Shown: in pieces, positions 51,446 through 62,219 of the stretch
How positions within the stretch are numbered: the stretch's first letter is position 1
How the letters are laid out: every line of letters starts with the position of its first letter
DNA from: Hyphomicrobiales bacterium
GTDB lineage: Bacteria > Pseudomonadota > Alphaproteobacteria > Rhizobiales > Rhizobiaceae
Direction: 5' to 3'
NCBI GenBank assembly: GCA_017305935.1
Contig: JAFKJU010000029.1
Coordinates: forward strand, 1-64,000
DNA length: 64,000 nucleotides
Program-made: the position numbers and the translations under genes
The notes under the pieces: model-generated
What the model was told of the DNA's origin: nothing
Seen by the model: only the letters and a program-made list of their open reading frames with translations
The model's database searches: none

Positions 51446-52486
51446 TCAGGCTGCCTTGCCTGTCATGTCGAGAACCACACGGCCGTCGACGCGGCCGGCT
51501 TTCAGCTCCTGAAATATCCGGTTGATGTCCTCAAGCGGCGCCGGCGTGACCTGAGCCTTGATTTTGCCTTCGGCAAAAAAGGCGATGGCCTCGTCAAGAT
51601 CCCGGCGCGTGCCGACGATTGAGCCCCGCACGGTTATGCGCTTCAGGACGACATCGAAAATAGGGGTCGCGAATTCGCCTGGCGGCAATCCGACCAAAGC
51701 AACGGTGCCTTTTCGTCGAACGAGCTGGAGCGCCTGCGAGAACGCCGGAGGCGATACCGCGGTGACGAGCACTCCGTGTGCTCCGCCGCCTGTTGCTTCG
51801 AGGGCCTCGGCGATGGCGTCCGGGGACCGCGCGTCAAGCGCCAGATCGGCTCCGGTTCTTCTGGCCAATGTGAGCTTCTCAGACGCCAAATCCAGTGCAA
51901 CGACCTTCAGTCCCATTGCTTTGGCGTATTGGATGGCTACCTGGCCCAGGCCGCCGATGCCGGAGATTGCGACCCATTGCCCGGGTCGCGCTTCGGTTTC
52001 CTTGAGCCCTTTGTAAGTCGTGACCCCGGCGCAGAGAATAGGCGCGACCGCCGCGAAATCAACGTCGTCAGGCAGTCTTGCGGCGAATGCAGCATTGGCA
52101 ATCGCGTATTCCGCGAAGCCTCCATCGCAGCTGTAGCCCGTATTGTGTTGATGCTTGCAAAGCGTCTCCCAGCCGGTTTCGCAATGTTCGCACCGCATGC
52201 AGGCGTCATGGAGCCATGCGATGCCGACGGCATCGCCGATTACAAAGTCCGTGACACCTGGACCGAGTGCCGCGACGGTGCCTGCTACCTCATGGCCGGG
52301 AATGAAGGGCAGGGATGGCTTGACCGGCCAGTCGCCGGAGGCGGCATGCAGATCGGTGTGGCACACGCCACAGGCGGCCACTTTCACCAGCAGTTCGCCC
52401 GGGCCGGGTACGGGTATCGGAACGTTTTCGATCAACAGTGGCTTTCCGAATTCATGAACAATTGCAGCTTTCATAAGTCCTTGCAT
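51446..52486 (-). CDS. adhP: Zinc-dependent alcohol dehydrogenase, AdhP type
   Basis: A 346-residue MDR-family dehydrogenase: catalytic zinc ligand in CGVCHTDLHAASGDWP, GHEVAGTV, the four-cysteine structural zinc site (CMRCEHCETGWETLCKHQ), and the NAD-binding GIGGLGQVAIQYAKAMG. It interconverts primary alcohols and aldehydes. ATG 52,486 is taken; ATG 52,474 (MKAAIVHEFG) matches the usual family start and is equally possible. Confidence 0.9.
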   Translation of the reverse strand: MQGLMKAAIVHEFGKPLLIENVPIPVPGPGELLVKVAACGVCHTDLHAASGDWPVKPSLPFIPGHEVAGTVAALGPGVTDFVIGDAVGIAWLHDACMRCEHCETGWETLCKHQHNTGYSCDGGFAEYAIANAAFAARLPDDVDFAAVAPILCAGVTTYKGLKETEARPGQWVAISGIGGLGQVAIQYAKAMGLKVVALDLASEKLTLARRTGADLALDARSPDAIAEALEATGGGAHGVLVTAVSPPAFSQALQLVRRKGTVALVGLPPGEFATPIFDVVLKRITVRGSIVGTRRDLDEAIAFFAEGKIKAQVTPAPLEDINRIFQELKAGRVDGRVVLDMTGKAA

Positions 52487-52571
52487 GACGACAAACCTCC
52501 CGTTCGAATAAATCGCTGCTGTATTTCGATCGATTACCTGGATAAGGCTGCGCGGATCACCGCGGCCTCAC

Positions 52572-53684
52572 TTATTGCAAGAAGGTTCGGAAGCGGCGGA
52601 GCGCAAACACAAAGAGCGCCGCGCCGATCAGCACGAGAGCCAGCAGCTGTGGCCAGACCACATCGAGGCCCGCGCCGCGAAACAGGATCGATTGTGCAAG
52701 GATCACGAAGTGGGTGTTTGGCGCCGCGAGCATGATGTCCTGAATGATCTGCGGCATGCTTTCGCGCGGTGTGAGGCCGCCCGAAAGGACCTGAAGAGGA
52801 AGCAGGACCAGCATCAGCAGCAGGCCGAACTGCGGCATCGAGCCGGCGATGGTGGCAAGGAAAATTCCCATGCATGTGGTGGCGATGAGCTGCAACGCTG
52901 CACCCGCCAGAAAAAGGCCGACGGAACCCTGGATCGGCACCTGAAGAACCCCCTGCACGACGAACACGATCGACACGGCGCAGGCAACAAGCACGACCAG
53001 CCCCATCGACCATATTTTGCTCAGCATGATCTCTGTCGGCGTCACCGGCATCACGAGAAGATGCTCGATGGTGCCATGCTCGCGTTCACGTATGAGCGCC
53101 GCGCCCGTGAGCACGATCGAAAGCATCGTGATCGATGAGATCACATTGGAAATGGCGCCGAACCAACCCTTGTTGAGCTCCTGGTTGAAGCGAGAACGCA
53201 GAGCGAGATCCACAGGAACCTCGGTGGTTCCACGGTAGCGGTCGAGATACTCGTTGACTTCGCTGGAAACGATGGACTGGATATAGCCGCCGCCGCTGAA
53301 GGCCTGCGACATGCGGGTGGCGTCGACATTGAGCTGGATCGTCGGCGTTCGACCGGCAAGCAGATCACGCTGGAAATTCGGGGGAATGTCGAGGGCGAAG
53401 GTGTCGAGCCCCGCATCCATGCGACTGTCCATCTCATGCTGCGATATGATCTTGGGAATGGAAAAATAAGGCGGATAGAACGCGGTCAGGATCCGGGAGG
53501 AGACAGGCGACTGGTCCTCGTCGACGACGGCGATGGCTGCCTTGTTGAGCGTCTCGGGCATCGAGGTCGAGGCCGTGTAGATCGACAGGGTGAAGGCATA
53601 GAGGATAAGGACGACAAGCATAGGGTCCCGGGCGAGACCGCGTAGCTCCTTGACGCCGAGTTGAAGGATATTGGCCAAGCGCAT
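52572..53684 (-). CDS. yhhJ: ABC-2 type permease, YhhJ-like
   Basis: A 370-residue ABC-2 permease: one N-terminal helix (about 23-43), a large periplasmic domain, then five helices from about residue 175. The conserved EREHGTIEHLLVMPVTPTE motif is present. It pairs with the fused ATPase-permease encoded just upstream (3-base gap), as in the E. coli yhiI-rbbA-yhhJ operon, forming an exporter whose substrate is unknown. Confidence 0.88.
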   Translation of the reverse strand: MRLANILQLGVKELRGLARDPMLVVLILYAFTLSIYTASTSMPETLNKAAIAVVDEDQSPVSSRILTAFYPPYFSIPKIISQHEMDSRMDAGLDTFALDIPPNFQRDLLAGRTPTIQLNVDATRMSQAFSGGGYIQSIVSSEVNEYLDRYRGTTEVPVDLALRSRFNQELNKGWFGAISNVISSITMLSIVLTGAALIREREHGTIEHLLVMPVTPTEIMLSKIWSMGLVVLVACAVSIVFVVQGVLQVPIQGSVGLFLAGAALQLIATTCMGIFLATIAGSMPQFGLLLMLVLLPLQVLSGGLTPRESMPQIIQDIMLAAPNTHFVILAQSILFRGAGLDVVWPQLLALVLIGAALFVFALRRFRTFLQ

Positions 53685-53687
53685 GGA

Positions 53688-56474
53688 TCACCCCGCCTGT
53701 TTCTTGAGGAGCGCCGCGCTGCTGGCGAGAAGAACCGGGACAGCGATCAGGAGCGGGATGAAGGACGCTGCGAGATCGCGGAACTCCAGCGCTTTGGAGA
53801 ACGTACCGCGGGCGATTGTGACGAAGTAGGTCGCCGGATAGATCTGTCCGATAAATGCGCCGGCCCCCTCCAGGGAGGAGACCGGATCGATCATTCCGGA
53901 ATACTGGACGGCCGGAATGAGTGTGATCAGCGCGGTCCCGAAGATCGCAGCGATCTGGCTGCTCATGAAGGTGGAAATGAGAAGTCCCAGCCCGGTCGCC
54001 GCCGTGACGTAGAGAAGTGCAGCACCGGTCAGCGTCAGGAAGCTGCCTGTCACCGGCACCCGGAACACGAAGATCGCGAAGGCCGTCAACATGAAGAAGT
54101 TGAGCATGGCAAGCGCGGTATAGGGTAACTGCTTGCCGAGGAGGAACTCCACCCGAGTGACGGGCGTCACGTAGAAATTGATGATAGAGCCGAGTTCCTT
54201 TTCGCGCACGACGCTCAGAACGGCGAGCATGGCGGGGATCATCATCAACAGCATCGGGATGACGGCCGGCACCATGGCCTTGAGGCTCTCGACGCTCGGA
54301 TTGTAGCGGTATCGAAGGGCGATCTGGAAGGTGCCGGTGGTTGCCGCGTCGCCATAGAGTTCACGTGCCTTCTGGGTGAGCCATGTCTGATGCATGCCTT
54401 GCACATAACCCCGCACAGTCTCGGCCCGCGAAGGCATTGCACCGTCGATCCAGGCGCCGATTTCGACCTTGGTGCCCCGCGCGACATCGCGCCCGAAGCC
54501 TGGCGGGATCTCCAGTGCGAGGCTGAGTTCGCCATTGCGCATGCGTCGATCGAGGTCGTTGTAATCGACGATCGGCGCCTTCTCCGTGAAATAGCGGGAT
54601 CCGGCGATCTGGAGTGTGTAGTCGCGGCTGATCGTGGTGTCGTCCCGGTCGAGCACGGCAAAGGACAGGTTCTCGATATCCATGTTGATGCCGAAGCCCA
54701 CGACGAACATCAAAATGACGCTGCCGAGAATGGCGAGCGTCGCGCGGATCGGATCCCGGCGCAATTCGAGCGATTCCCGCCGCGTATAGGCGAGCATACG
54801 GCGTAGGTTGAAAGTCGAGCTGGCGGATGAAGCCGGCGGGGGCGCGGCGGCTTCATCCGCCTCTTCACGCTGCGCGATTGGGGCGGACGCAGGTGAAGTC
54901 TTGTCGCCGATAGCCTCCTCCAGATAGGAAATGAAGGCTTCCTCCAGCGTCCCAGCTGAACGCTTTTCGATGATGCCGCGTGGCGTGTCGCTGACAAGCA
55001 CTTTGCCGGCATGCATGAGTGAAATACGGTCGCAAAGCTCGGCTTCGTTCATGAAATGGGTCGAAACGAAGATCGTCACGCCATCCTTGCGCGACAGGTC
55101 GGAGAGGATCTGCCAGAACCCGTCGCGCGCCACCGGATCGACGCCCGATGTTGGTTCGTCCAGGATCAGAATGTCGGGCGCGTGGATCATCGCTACGGCG
55201 AGCGACAATCTCTGCCGGATGCCGAGCGGCAACGCATCCGGCAACGTATCCATGATTTCATCGAGGTCGAAACGTTCGGCCATGTCTGCAATGCGCGCCG
55301 GGATTTTATCGGGCGGCAGGTTGAAGAGCCTGGCGTGCAAGTCGAGGTTCTGGCGAACCGTAAGCTCGGTGTAGAGCGAGAAGGCCTGGCTCATATAGCC
55401 GACCTTCCGCCTGACCTCGATATCTTTCGGATCGACCTCGTGGCCGAACAGCTTTGCGGTTCCCTCGCTCGCCGGCAGGAGGCCGGTGAGCATCTTCATG
55501 GTCGTGGTCTTGCCGCAGCCGTTCGAGCCGAGGAACCCGAAGATTTCGCCGCGCGGAATCTGGAAGCTGACATTGTCGACGGCGGTGAAGTCGCCGAAAC
55601 GCATGGTCAGGTGTTCGGCTTCGATGGCGAAGTCCGACCCTCCCTCATCGGATCGGGGCGGTATGACCACCTCGTGGTGACCGGAACGCCTTTCTTCAGG
55701 AAGAAGGGCGACGAAGGCGGCATCGAGATTGGCCGCTCCGGTGCGGGCGAGCAACTCCTGCGGCGTACCCGTGGCAAGGATCTTGCCGTCATCCATGGCA
55801 ACCAGCCAATCGAAGCGCTGCGCCTCTTCCATATAGGCGGTCGCGACGACGACGCTCATCGACGGGCGGTCGCGGCGGATATCGTCGATCAGCTCCCAGA
55901 ATTGCCTGCGTGACAGGGGATCCACGCCTGTCGTCGGTTCGTCGAGGATCAGCAGATCCGGGTCGTGGATCAGGGCGCAGCAAAGTCCGACCTTCTGCTT
56001 CATACCGCCCGACAGTTTGCCGGCCGGGCGGTCGGGGAAGGGGGCCAACCCGGTACGCCGGAGCAGGTCGTCGATGCGGAGTTCACGCTCGCGCTTGTCC
56101 TGGCCGAACAGGCGCGCGAAAAACTCGATGTTCTCGAACACCGACAGTGTCGGGTAGAGGTTCTTTCCGAGACCCTGGGGCATGTAAGCGATCTGCGGGC
56201 AGGTCCGGTCGCGGTGCTTCTTGTCGGCGATGTCGCCGCCTAGCACATCAATATGGCCGTCCTGGATCTTGTGGGCGCCCGCAATCAGGCTGAGCAGACT
56301 GGATTTTCCGACGCCGTCCGGGCCTATCAGCCCGACCATGATGCCGGCGGGAATGTCTAGGCTGACAGCATCAAGGGCGCGCGTCTTGCCGTAAGACAGG
56401 CTGACGTCCTTAATTCTTACCACTGCGGCAGAGGGCTCCTGCGCGTCGTGCACTCCCGACGACAGGCTGCTCAT
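53688..56474 (-). CDS. rbbA: RbbA/YhiH-type ABC transporter, two ATPases fused to a permease
   Basis: A 928-residue fusion. Two ABC cassettes: the first with [11 protein letters not shown], signature [11 protein letters not shown] and [13 protein letters not shown]; the second with [25 protein letters not shown] and [13 protein letters not shown]. The C-terminal ABC-2 permease (from about residue 560) has six helices. Start at 56,474 because its ATG overlaps the HlyD stop (ATGA); a start 11 codons upstream would lie inside that gene. The second cassette has [10 protein letters not shown] in place of the usual LSGGQ, as in RbbA relatives. Confidence 0.92.
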   Translation of the reverse strand: MSSLSSGVHDAQEPSAAVVRIKDVSLSYGKTRALDAVSLDIPAGIMVGLIGPDGVGKSSLLSLIAGAHKIQDGHIDVLGGDIADKKHRDRTCPQIAYMPQGLGKNLYPTLSVFENIEFFARLFGQDKRERELRIDDLLRRTGLAPFPDRPAGKLSGGMKQKVGLCCALIHDPDLLILDEPTTGVDPLSRRQFWELIDDIRRDRPSMSVVVATAYMEEAQRFDWLVAMDDGKILATGTPQELLARTGAANLDAAFVALLPEERRSGHHEVVIPPRSDEGGSDFAIEAEHLTMRFGDFTAVDNVSFQIPRGEIFGFLGSNGCGKTTTMKMLTGLLPASEGTAKLFGHEVDPKDIEVRRKVGYMSQAFSLYTELTVRQNLDLHARLFNLPPDKIPARIADMAERFDLDEIMDTLPDALPLGIRQRLSLAVAMIHAPDILILDEPTSGVDPVARDGFWQILSDLSRKDGVTIFVSTHFMNEAELCDRISLMHAGKVLVSDTPRGIIEKRSAGTLEEAFISYLEEAIGDKTSPASAPIAQREEADEAAAPPPASSASSTFNLRRMLAYTRRESLELRRDPIRATLAILGSVILMFVVGFGINMDIENLSFAVLDRDDTTISRDYTLQIAGSRYFTEKAPIVDYNDLDRRMRNGELSLALEIPPGFGRDVARGTKVEIGAWIDGAMPSRAETVRGYVQGMHQTWLTQKARELYGDAATTGTFQIALRYRYNPSVESLKAMVPAVIPMLLMMIPAMLAVLSVVREKELGSIINFYVTPVTRVEFLLGKQLPYTALAMLNFFMLTAFAIFVFRVPVTGSFLTLTGAALLYVTAATGLGLLISTFMSSQIAAIFGTALITLIPAVQYSGMIDPVSSLEGAGAFIGQIYPATYFVTIARGTFSKALEFRDLAASFIPLLIAVPVLLASSAALLKKQAG

Positions 56475-57538
56475 TTCACCAGGGCCTCGGTGAGATGTGC
56501 AGGCCATTCGGCATCCTGCGCAATGCGGACATAGGCCATCCCGGGGAGCCCCGTCTTGACGTACTGAATGTGCTCGCGCAGCAGTTCCGGCGATATTTTC
56601 GCCCTGATGCGGAACATCAGCTTCTGGCGTTCCTCCTCGGTCTCGACGGTCTTGGGGGTGAATTGCGCGACGTCCGCCACAAAGCTTGCGGTGGCGGGTA
56701 TGACGTATTGAGGAGCGGCGTCGAGAACCAGACGAACCTCAGATCCCATCTGAATGCGGCCCGCTTGCTCGGTTGGCAGGAAGAAAGTCATGTAAACGTC
56801 GCTCAGGTCGACAATGTTGAGGACGCGGCCTCCCGACGACAGCACTTCGCCCGGCTGGGCTACGCGGTACTGTACGCGCCCTTCGCGGGGTGATCTCAGC
56901 GTGCTGTCATTGATATCCGCAACGATGCTTTCGATGGCCGCCTGGGCGGCCACGACAGAAGCTTCTGCATCAGTGATCTGGGCCTTGGCGGCACCGATGG
57001 CAGCATCGGAGGCGGAAAGTGAAGCCTTCGCAGCCGCGACGGCTGCCCGTGCTCTCTGTGCCGATGCCCTGTCGTCATCAAGTGTTTGCAGCGATGTCGT
57101 ATTGGTTCTGATCAGTTGCTCGGTGCGTGCGAGTTTCCGCTCGGCAGCCTCCTGCTCGGCTTCGTGCTGGCCGATGACCGCAGCGGCAGCTTCACGCTCC
57201 GCTTGGCGCTGGGACAGAAGGCTTCTTGCGGTATCGACGCTGATGACGGCGCGCTGCAGCGAGGCTTCGGCCTGTTTTTTCTGAGCCTCCAGCTGCTGTG
57301 TGTCCATGGTAGCGAGCACCTGACCGGCGCTCACGAATGCGCCTTCCTCGACCAGGATCTCCTTGATCCGGCCCGCGGTCTTCGTGGAGATATCGATTTC
57401 CGTGGCCTCGATCCGACCGTTTCCGCCGGCGATCCCGGCCGGCAGCCCCGATGCATCATAAATGCGCAAGCCGTAATAGGCTCCGGCGACCACGGCAATG
57501 ACGACGATCGCGACTATCCAGTTCTTGAGCGATTTCAC
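56471..57538 (-). CDS. yhiI: HlyD-family membrane fusion protein, YhiI-like
   Basis: A 355-residue periplasmic adaptor: one N-terminal helix ([20 protein letters not shown]), a biotinyl-lipoyl-like domain ([20 protein letters not shown]), a long coiled-coil hairpin (about 75-200) and a beta-barrel segment ([19 protein letters not shown]). It opens the rbbA-yhhJ export operon and links the ABC pump to an outer-membrane channel. Confidence 0.92.
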   Translation of the reverse strand: MKSLKNWIVAIVVIAVVAGAYYGLRIYDASGLPAGIAGGNGRIEATEIDISTKTAGRIKEILVEEGAFVSAGQVLATMDTQQLEAQKKQAEASLQRAVISVDTARSLLSQRQAEREAAAAVIGQHEAEQEAAERKLARTEQLIRTNTTSLQTLDDDRASAQRARAAVAAAKASLSASDAAIGAAKAQITDAEASVVAAQAAIESIVADINDSTLRSPREGRVQYRVAQPGEVLSSGGRVLNIVDLSDVYMTFFLPTEQAGRIQMGSEVRLVLDAAPQYVIPATASFVADVAQFTPKTVETEEERQKLMFRIRAKISPELLREHIQYVKTGLPGMAYVRIAQDAEWPAHLTEALVK

Positions 57539-57978
57539 GCGCGGACCTCCCCTTGCGGAGCGGCCGCACGAGCGTACCGCGGATGGCTATGGAGACTATC
57601 TGAGGTCATCATGCGAAATTTCATTGTCATGGAAAAGACCCTGTGTTGGTCACGGAAAGCGGCGCTCGGGTAAACACGAGACGGTCCCGCTTCCTTTCCC
57701 GGGTGCGAACGAGCGATTGATTGCGCGCGATAATCGAGAGAGCGTGGAAGTCGGGTGAGAATGAGCCGTCGCGGCGCTCTGCTGCCTTCGCACGGCCTGC
57801 AACTAATCTGCCTTGTGGTCTCGAGATTCAAACCTAATAGAAAGCTCGTCGTAGACGGGTTTTTTTGCACGTTCTTCATGGCTCACCAGAGTGTTTGCGT
57901 GAAGAACTGCTACTCGCCCCAGCCTCATCAACGCTTGTCTTGAAATCGCGAGCATATCATCACTCGATGACTAGAATG
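57539..57978. other. 440-base intergenic region between exporter operon and DUF4105 gene
   Basis: No convincing gene. Short frames on both strands lack an RBS and recognisable residues. The region should hold the promoter of the minus-strand yhiI operon. A plus-strand intrinsic terminator is present near its right side. Confidence 0.5.
57845..57866 (+). terminator. Plus-strand intrinsic terminator-like hairpin
   Basis: CTCGTC (57,845-57,850) and GACGGG (57,854-57,859) form a 6-bp stem (one G-T pair) with a 3-base loop, followed by seven T residues. No plus-strand gene precedes it, so it may end an unannotated small transcript or antisense read-through. Confidence 0.5.
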
Positions 57979-59013
57979 TCAACGGTGGACGCCGATTTGT
58001 CGTGAGCGGATGGTTCGGGAGTAGTCGGCCAAGGAAGAGGTCTGCCGGGCGATGTCGCTGATCACGGCCTCCCGTTTCAGTTCCTGTAGCGGACGATCTG
58101 TCCGGATGACCCCGAGATCATGGAGATAGTCGGGAAGATAGCCCGAGAAAAGGATGCGCCAGTCCGTGGGAATGCGCGGCTCCAGAAGCTGTGCCAGCTG
58201 GAAGATCACCGTCGTGCAGTTGGTCGTGATCGTGTGGTAGAATCGTGGTTCGGCGGCCAGTTCATTCGCCTTTCCGAGATAGGACAGGAACAGCGCCCTG
58301 GCCTGCTCGGGTGTCACCTCGAGAGGGAAAAGGGAAACCTCCTCCTTGCGGATATTGGTGCGCAAGCGGACGATGTCGTTCTCCTCTGCCGCGATCATGA
58401 CCAGTTCGAACTCGCGGAAAAATCCGCCGATTTCGGAAAACGACTCATGCTCTTCCCGCCGGATCTCGGCAGAGAACACCAGATGCCGGCCGTCGGAAAA
58501 GCCGAAGCTGATCAGGGTGTGCGCGATGGCGGGGTTCGCCCATACGGAGCTGATCAGATCAACTTGGCCGATTTCGTTAAGGTCGTAGCGGCGCGTCTCC
58601 CAGCGCGGCATGAAGTCCTCGGCGCTACGCCATTCGAAGTTCCGGACGTTGCGGAGCGTCACCTGCGATCCGCTGATTTCGCCGGTCACGCCATGAGCCA
58701 CATCGGCCGCCCAGTTGCGATCATTCAATGGCGTGATCGAACTCCACCAGACCGCGATGATGAAGACTTCGAGGACGAGCAGGAGCCAGGGCGACAGCCG
58801 CCGGCGCCTTCCAACGACAAGGATGGCGAGCGCTGCCGCCGCAGCGGCTGCTAGGGAGGGCCAGGTGAATGGTGGCTCAACCTGATGCCAGATCGCCAGC
58901 ATCCTCCAGATCGATACCGACATGACGGCGAGGGCCAGCAAGGCACGGCCGACACGCGAGCGTGAGCGGCTTTCGGTCGTGAGGGCGAGGTCTGGCCTGA
59001 CGCGGTCGCTCAT
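57979..59013 (-). CDS. DUF4105 membrane protein
   Basis: A 344-residue protein with three N-terminal hydrophobic helices (about 20-40, 48-66 and 72-92) and a periplasmic DUF4105 domain: EIRREEHESFSEIGGFFREFE, YHTITTNCTTVIFQLA and the C-terminal GYLPDYLHDLGVI. The conserved cysteine in TTNCT suggests a NlpC/P60-like or lipoprotein-related hydrolase fold; the activity is unknown. ATG 59,013 is used since GGAGA precedes it. Confidence 0.8.
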   Translation of the reverse strand: MSDRVRPDLALTTESRSRSRVGRALLALAVMSVSIWRMLAIWHQVEPPFTWPSLAAAAAAALAILVVGRRRRLSPWLLLVLEVFIIAVWWSSITPLNDRNWAADVAHGVTGEISGSQVTLRNVRNFEWRSAEDFMPRWETRRYDLNEIGQVDLISSVWANPAIAHTLISFGFSDGRHLVFSAEIRREEHESFSEIGGFFREFELVMIAAEENDIVRLRTNIRKEEVSLFPLEVTPEQARALFLSYLGKANELAAEPRFYHTITTNCTTVIFQLAQLLEPRIPTDWRILFSGYLPDYLHDLGVIRTDRPLQELKREAVISDIARQTSSLADYSRTIRSRQIGVHR

Positions 59014-59057
59014 TGTCTCTCCATGGCACGCGCCCTCCCAAAGGTGGCGAAAGAAAC

Positions 59058-59625
59058 TCAAGCGGGTGACTGTGGTCGCCGCCTCAGCGCAAAGGCAAAA
59101 ATGATCATGGCCAAGCCGTTGAAAAGGAGATCGAACGCCAGCAGCGCCCCGATCAGCCACAGGCTATTGACAGGCCATCCGGCAATCACGATCGCCCCGG
59201 CGACGAATGCAATAATACCCGCCGGCACTAGCCAGCCCCATCCTTGCGCGGGTCGCAACGCAAAGCCGGTAACGATACGCATAGCGCCCGCCGTGATGAT
59301 GCTCAGAGAAAAAAGCAGCGTCAGGATCGTCGAGGCGAGAAGCGGGTTGGCAAATGCGAACAGACCGGCGACGATGTAAAAGGCACCGATCAGCAGCCAG
59401 CCGGCGAACTGTCTCCAACCTTTGACGTTGAAGGCGCAGATGACCTGCACGGAGCCTCCGACGAGCATCATCGCACCGACGAAGAAAACTGGCCGTGAGG
59501 ACATTGGCGAGCGCCAGTACTCCAACTGCCGCAAGGGCGATGCCTGCGCCGCTCAGCACCTCCCATCTCGATCGCAGACGTTCGAGATCGTCCCGAGTGA
59601 GCTTCAATGAGTTCAATGCTGCCAT
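59058..59625 (-). pseudogene. hdeD: HdeD-family acid-resistance membrane protein gene, frameshifted
   Basis: The first part (from ATG 59,625) reads MAALNSLKLTRDDLERLRSR and then GIALAAVGVLALANVLTA, the usual HdeD N-terminus. After about position 59,490 the continuation VFFVGAMMLVGGSVQVICAF lies in another frame and runs to 59,058 with the remaining helices of HdeD. Removing one base near 59,490 restores the family sequence. The gene is therefore probably inactivated by a 1-bp insertion (or read through by frameshifting; no slippery motif is evident). HdeD proteins act in acid and membrane stress. Confidence 0.75.
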
Positions 59626-59727
59626 GCAGCTCTCCTTATGTCTGTGCGGCGCAGAGCGATTCGCGATCGCCGCACCCAAGCCGTAAACCCCGGATGCAAA
59701 ACGGTTGAAATTCTATATAAAACAAAG

Positions 59728-59748
59728 TAAACGAAACCGTATCGTTTA
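59728..59748. promoter_or_regulatory. TetR-type operator candidate
   Basis: TAAACGA (59,728-59,734) and TCGTTTA (59,742-59,748) are perfect inverted arms with a 7-base spacer. They lie between the divergent hdeD and tetR genes beside a TATATAA stretch (59,714-59,720) that could be a -10 element. Probably the binding site of the TetR regulator at 59,852. Confidence 0.6.
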
Positions 59749-59851
59749 ACTAGCCAGCTCGTCAAGGAGCGGCATCTGAAGGAATGTTCCGTCTCCGGAG
59801 GCATTCCCTGCCAATCCCTGTTCATAAGGCAACGTAGCAAAAAGCGCTTCA

Positions 59852-60508
59852 ATGACGCCGACCGACAAGATCAATCATGCGCGTGTGGCGAGCCACCACG
59901 GCGGACGGCCGACACCGGCGGAGTCTGAACGCATATCGGCCCGGATCATGGCGGCTGCGCGCAAGCTGTTCCTGCGAGACGGGTTTGCGCAGACGAGCAT
60001 GGACGCGATCGCCGCGGAAATTGGAATTTCCAAGCGGACTCTTTATTCGCGCCATCCAGGCAAGGCCGCACTTTTCGAAGCGATTGTCCTCGATGTTGTA
60101 AACACGGGCCTATCGAATATCGTCACGGAGCAGTTGTCGGGCAAGACTCCGCGGGACAAGCTGCTGGCTTTGTCGTTGCGCATTCTAGAAGTAGCGACTG
60201 ATCCGCTCATCATTTCCCTGGAAAGAGTTGTTGTTGGCGAGTCGTGGCAGTTTCCGAAGTTGGCGAGTCTCGTCGGCCAGTATGGAATGCCGCCGATCCG
60301 CGAGGAGGTAATGGCCGTGCTGCGCGACCACGGTGCAAGTGAACCCGGTCTGGCCCGTGATGCGGAGATATTCCTGTCCATCACGATGATACCGCAACTG
60401 CGGCAGGCCGTTCTTCAGCGGACGCCGCCGGGGATCGCGGGGATAGACCGGGCCGCCCTTGAACGCACCATCGATATCTTCGTCCGAGGAATTGAGATGG
60501 AACTATGA
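59852..60508 (+). CDS. TetR-family regulator
   Basis: A 218-residue repressor with the TetR N-terminal helix-turn-helix (ARKLFLRDGFAQTSMDAIAA, then GISKRTLYSRHPGKAALFEA) and a C-terminal TetR_C_7-like ligand domain. It is probably autoregulated through the inverted repeat at 59,728-59,748 and may control the hdeD gene and the downstream efflux genes. Its stop overlaps the next gene by ATGA. Confidence 0.9.
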   Translation: MTPTDKINHARVASHHGGRPTPAESERISARIMAAARKLFLRDGFAQTSMDAIAAEIGISKRTLYSRHPGKAALFEAIVLDVVNTGLSNIVTEQLSGKTPRDKLLALSLRILEVATDPLIISLERVVVGESWQFPKLASLVGQYGMPPIREEVMAVLRDHGASEPGLARDAEIFLSITMIPQLRQAVLQRTPPGIAGIDRAALERTIDIFVRGIEMEL

Positions 60509-60867
60509 GTGGCATCCACACGATCGGAAAACGCCGCGCAATAACACGCTGGCTGCCTGTTTCGGACTGTGCTTCCCGATCTCAGGACACAATGGTTCCG
60601 AGCAGAGCCACGGTTGAAGGCGTCACGCAGGTGGGTGCGCTGGGGGCGGCGACGAGACACGCGAGCATCGATGCCGACGTTGGTCTGGGGGACCACCTCG
60701 GGGCGGGGGCGATGCAAGCAGCGCAGACCGTCGGCGTAGCGGCGAGCGTGGCCGTCAGTGCGCCGATCACTGTTTTCGAATCGACTATGCGGCGCAGCAT
60801 CGGCGAGCAGGTCGAAAGACTTGGCCGCGCGGCAGGTAACGCGCTCGGATCGGCAGTAAGCCGATGA
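60505..60867 (+). CDS. Small protein coupled to the TetR gene, function unknown
   Basis: A 120-residue protein of low sequence complexity; the Ala/Gly/Val-rich centre (GALGAATRHASIDADVGLGD and AGAMQAAQTVGVAASVAVSA) may be amphipathic. Support is the ATGA overlap with tetR and a start with normal codon usage. No family recognised. It may be spurious, since the opposite strand is also open. Confidence 0.45.
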   Translation: MSGIHTIGKRRAITRWLPVSDCASRSQDTMVPSRATVEGVTQVGALGAATRHASIDADVGLGDHLGAGAMQAAQTVGVAASVAVSAPITVFESTMRRSIGEQVERLGRAAGNALGSAVSR

Positions 60868-60982
60868 CCCGAGCCTCTTCTGCAAACGCATGGAATCGAA
60901 AGGCCACCACTGGAATGGGTTGTCTGCGCACGCTCAGGGATGGTCCCGCCAGAAATCAATCAATGGAAGTCCGCCGAAAAAG

Positions 60983-62182
60983 ATGATTCAAGTTAGCCCC
61001 TTTCTATCTTTCACGATTGCGGTCCTGCTCCTCATCGTGGGCAAGATCTTGACGATGAACATCGCGGTGCTGCGAAAGTACTCGATACCGGAGCCTGTTG
61101 TCGGCGGCATTTTGTGCGCCTTGCTAGTGGCTTTGGCCTACTGGATTGCGGGCTGGAGAATCCAGTTCGAACTCGGCGTGCGTGACCACCTGCTGCTGCT
61201 GTTCTTCGCCAGCATCGGTCTGAAGTCGGATACGGCCACCCTTTTGCAGGGCGGCAGGCCGCTCATCGTGCTGCTCGCGCTCGCAACCGCGTTCATGCTC
61301 ATCCAGAACGTCACGGGGATGGGGATCGCCGCATTGTTCGGGCTCGATCCGAAGGCCGGCCTGATGGTCGGGTCCGTCTCGCTGACGGGCGGGGTCGGCA
61401 CCACGGTCGCCTGGGCGCCGATCTTCGTCGGGGACCTCGGGATCGCCAACGCGATGGAGCTCGGCATCGCCAGCAACACGGTCGGGCTGATCGCGGCATG
61501 TGTGATCGGCGGCCCCATGGCCGCCCTGCTGATCCGCCGCAATGGAATCGTCACCTCGGGCGACGCAGATATCGACGTCGGCGCCGCCCATGAGGAGCCG
61601 GAGCCGAAGATGGACTATTTCTGCCTGCTCTGGGCGATCCTGGCGCTCAATGTCGCGGTCATGCTCGGCATGGCGCTCGACTCCCTGATCGCGCTGACGG
61701 GCTTCAGACTCCCGACCTTCGTCAGTTGCCTGCTGGCCGGCATTGCAATCCGCAATCTGATGCCGCTGGCAGCCGGGGCGGCCATCACCCGCATCTGGCC
61801 CGGCGTGCGACAAGGATTGTCGCTTCTGTCCGACCTCTCTCTCGGCCTGTTCCTGACGATGGCGCTGATGGGCCTGCAACTGTGGCAGTTGAGCGGCGTC
61901 TTCACCTTTGTCGTCGCCGCGCTCGCGGTGCAGATCGCGCTCACGATCGTCTACACGGTTTTCATCGTCTTTCCCGCCATGGGGCGTGACTACGAAGCGG
62001 CCGTGATATCTGCCAGCTTCGGAGGCATCACGCTCGGATCCACTGCCACTGCCATCGCCAACATGACGGCCGTCACCCAGCAATATGGCGCGGCGCACAG
62101 GGCCTTCATCGTCGTGCCGCTCGTCTGCGGCTTCTTCATCGACCTCGTCAATGCGGTCGTGATCGCCATATTCGCAGGATAG
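60983..62182 (+). CDS. GltS-like sodium/glutamate symporter family protein
   Basis: A 399-residue carrier with about ten membrane helices and GltS-type features: SIPEPVVGGILCALLVAL, SLTGGVGTTVAWAP and FGGITLGSTATAIANMTAV (the two repeated glycine-rich re-entrant loops). ATG 60,983 (MIQVSPFLSFTIAVLLLIVG) is used because the upstream frame has a hydrophilic, unrelated start. It would import glutamate or a related dicarboxylate with sodium, consistent with acid or amino-acid stress. Confidence 0.85.
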   Translation: MIQVSPFLSFTIAVLLLIVGKILTMNIAVLRKYSIPEPVVGGILCALLVALAYWIAGWRIQFELGVRDHLLLLFFASIGLKSDTATLLQGGRPLIVLLALATAFMLIQNVTGMGIAALFGLDPKAGLMVGSVSLTGGVGTTVAWAPIFVGDLGIANAMELGIASNTVGLIAACVIGGPMAALLIRRNGIVTSGDADIDVGAAHEEPEPKMDYFCLLWAILALNVAVMLGMALDSLIALTGFRLPTFVSCLLAGIAIRNLMPLAAGAAITRIWPGVRQGLSLLSDLSLGLFLTMALMGLQLWQLSGVFTFVVAALAVQIALTIVYTVFIVFPAMGRDYEAAVISASFGGITLGSTATAIANMTAVTQQYGAAHRAFIVVPLVCGFFIDLVNAVVIAIFAG

Positions 62183-62219
62183 CGCCGGCTACGTTTCGTC
62201 CGAACCCCAAGAGAAAAAA

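Noticed and set aside
57710..57735. TTGATTGCGCGCGATAA as a second Fnr/FixK box before the exporter operon
   Set aside because: The right half does not match RTCAA; only the left half fits.
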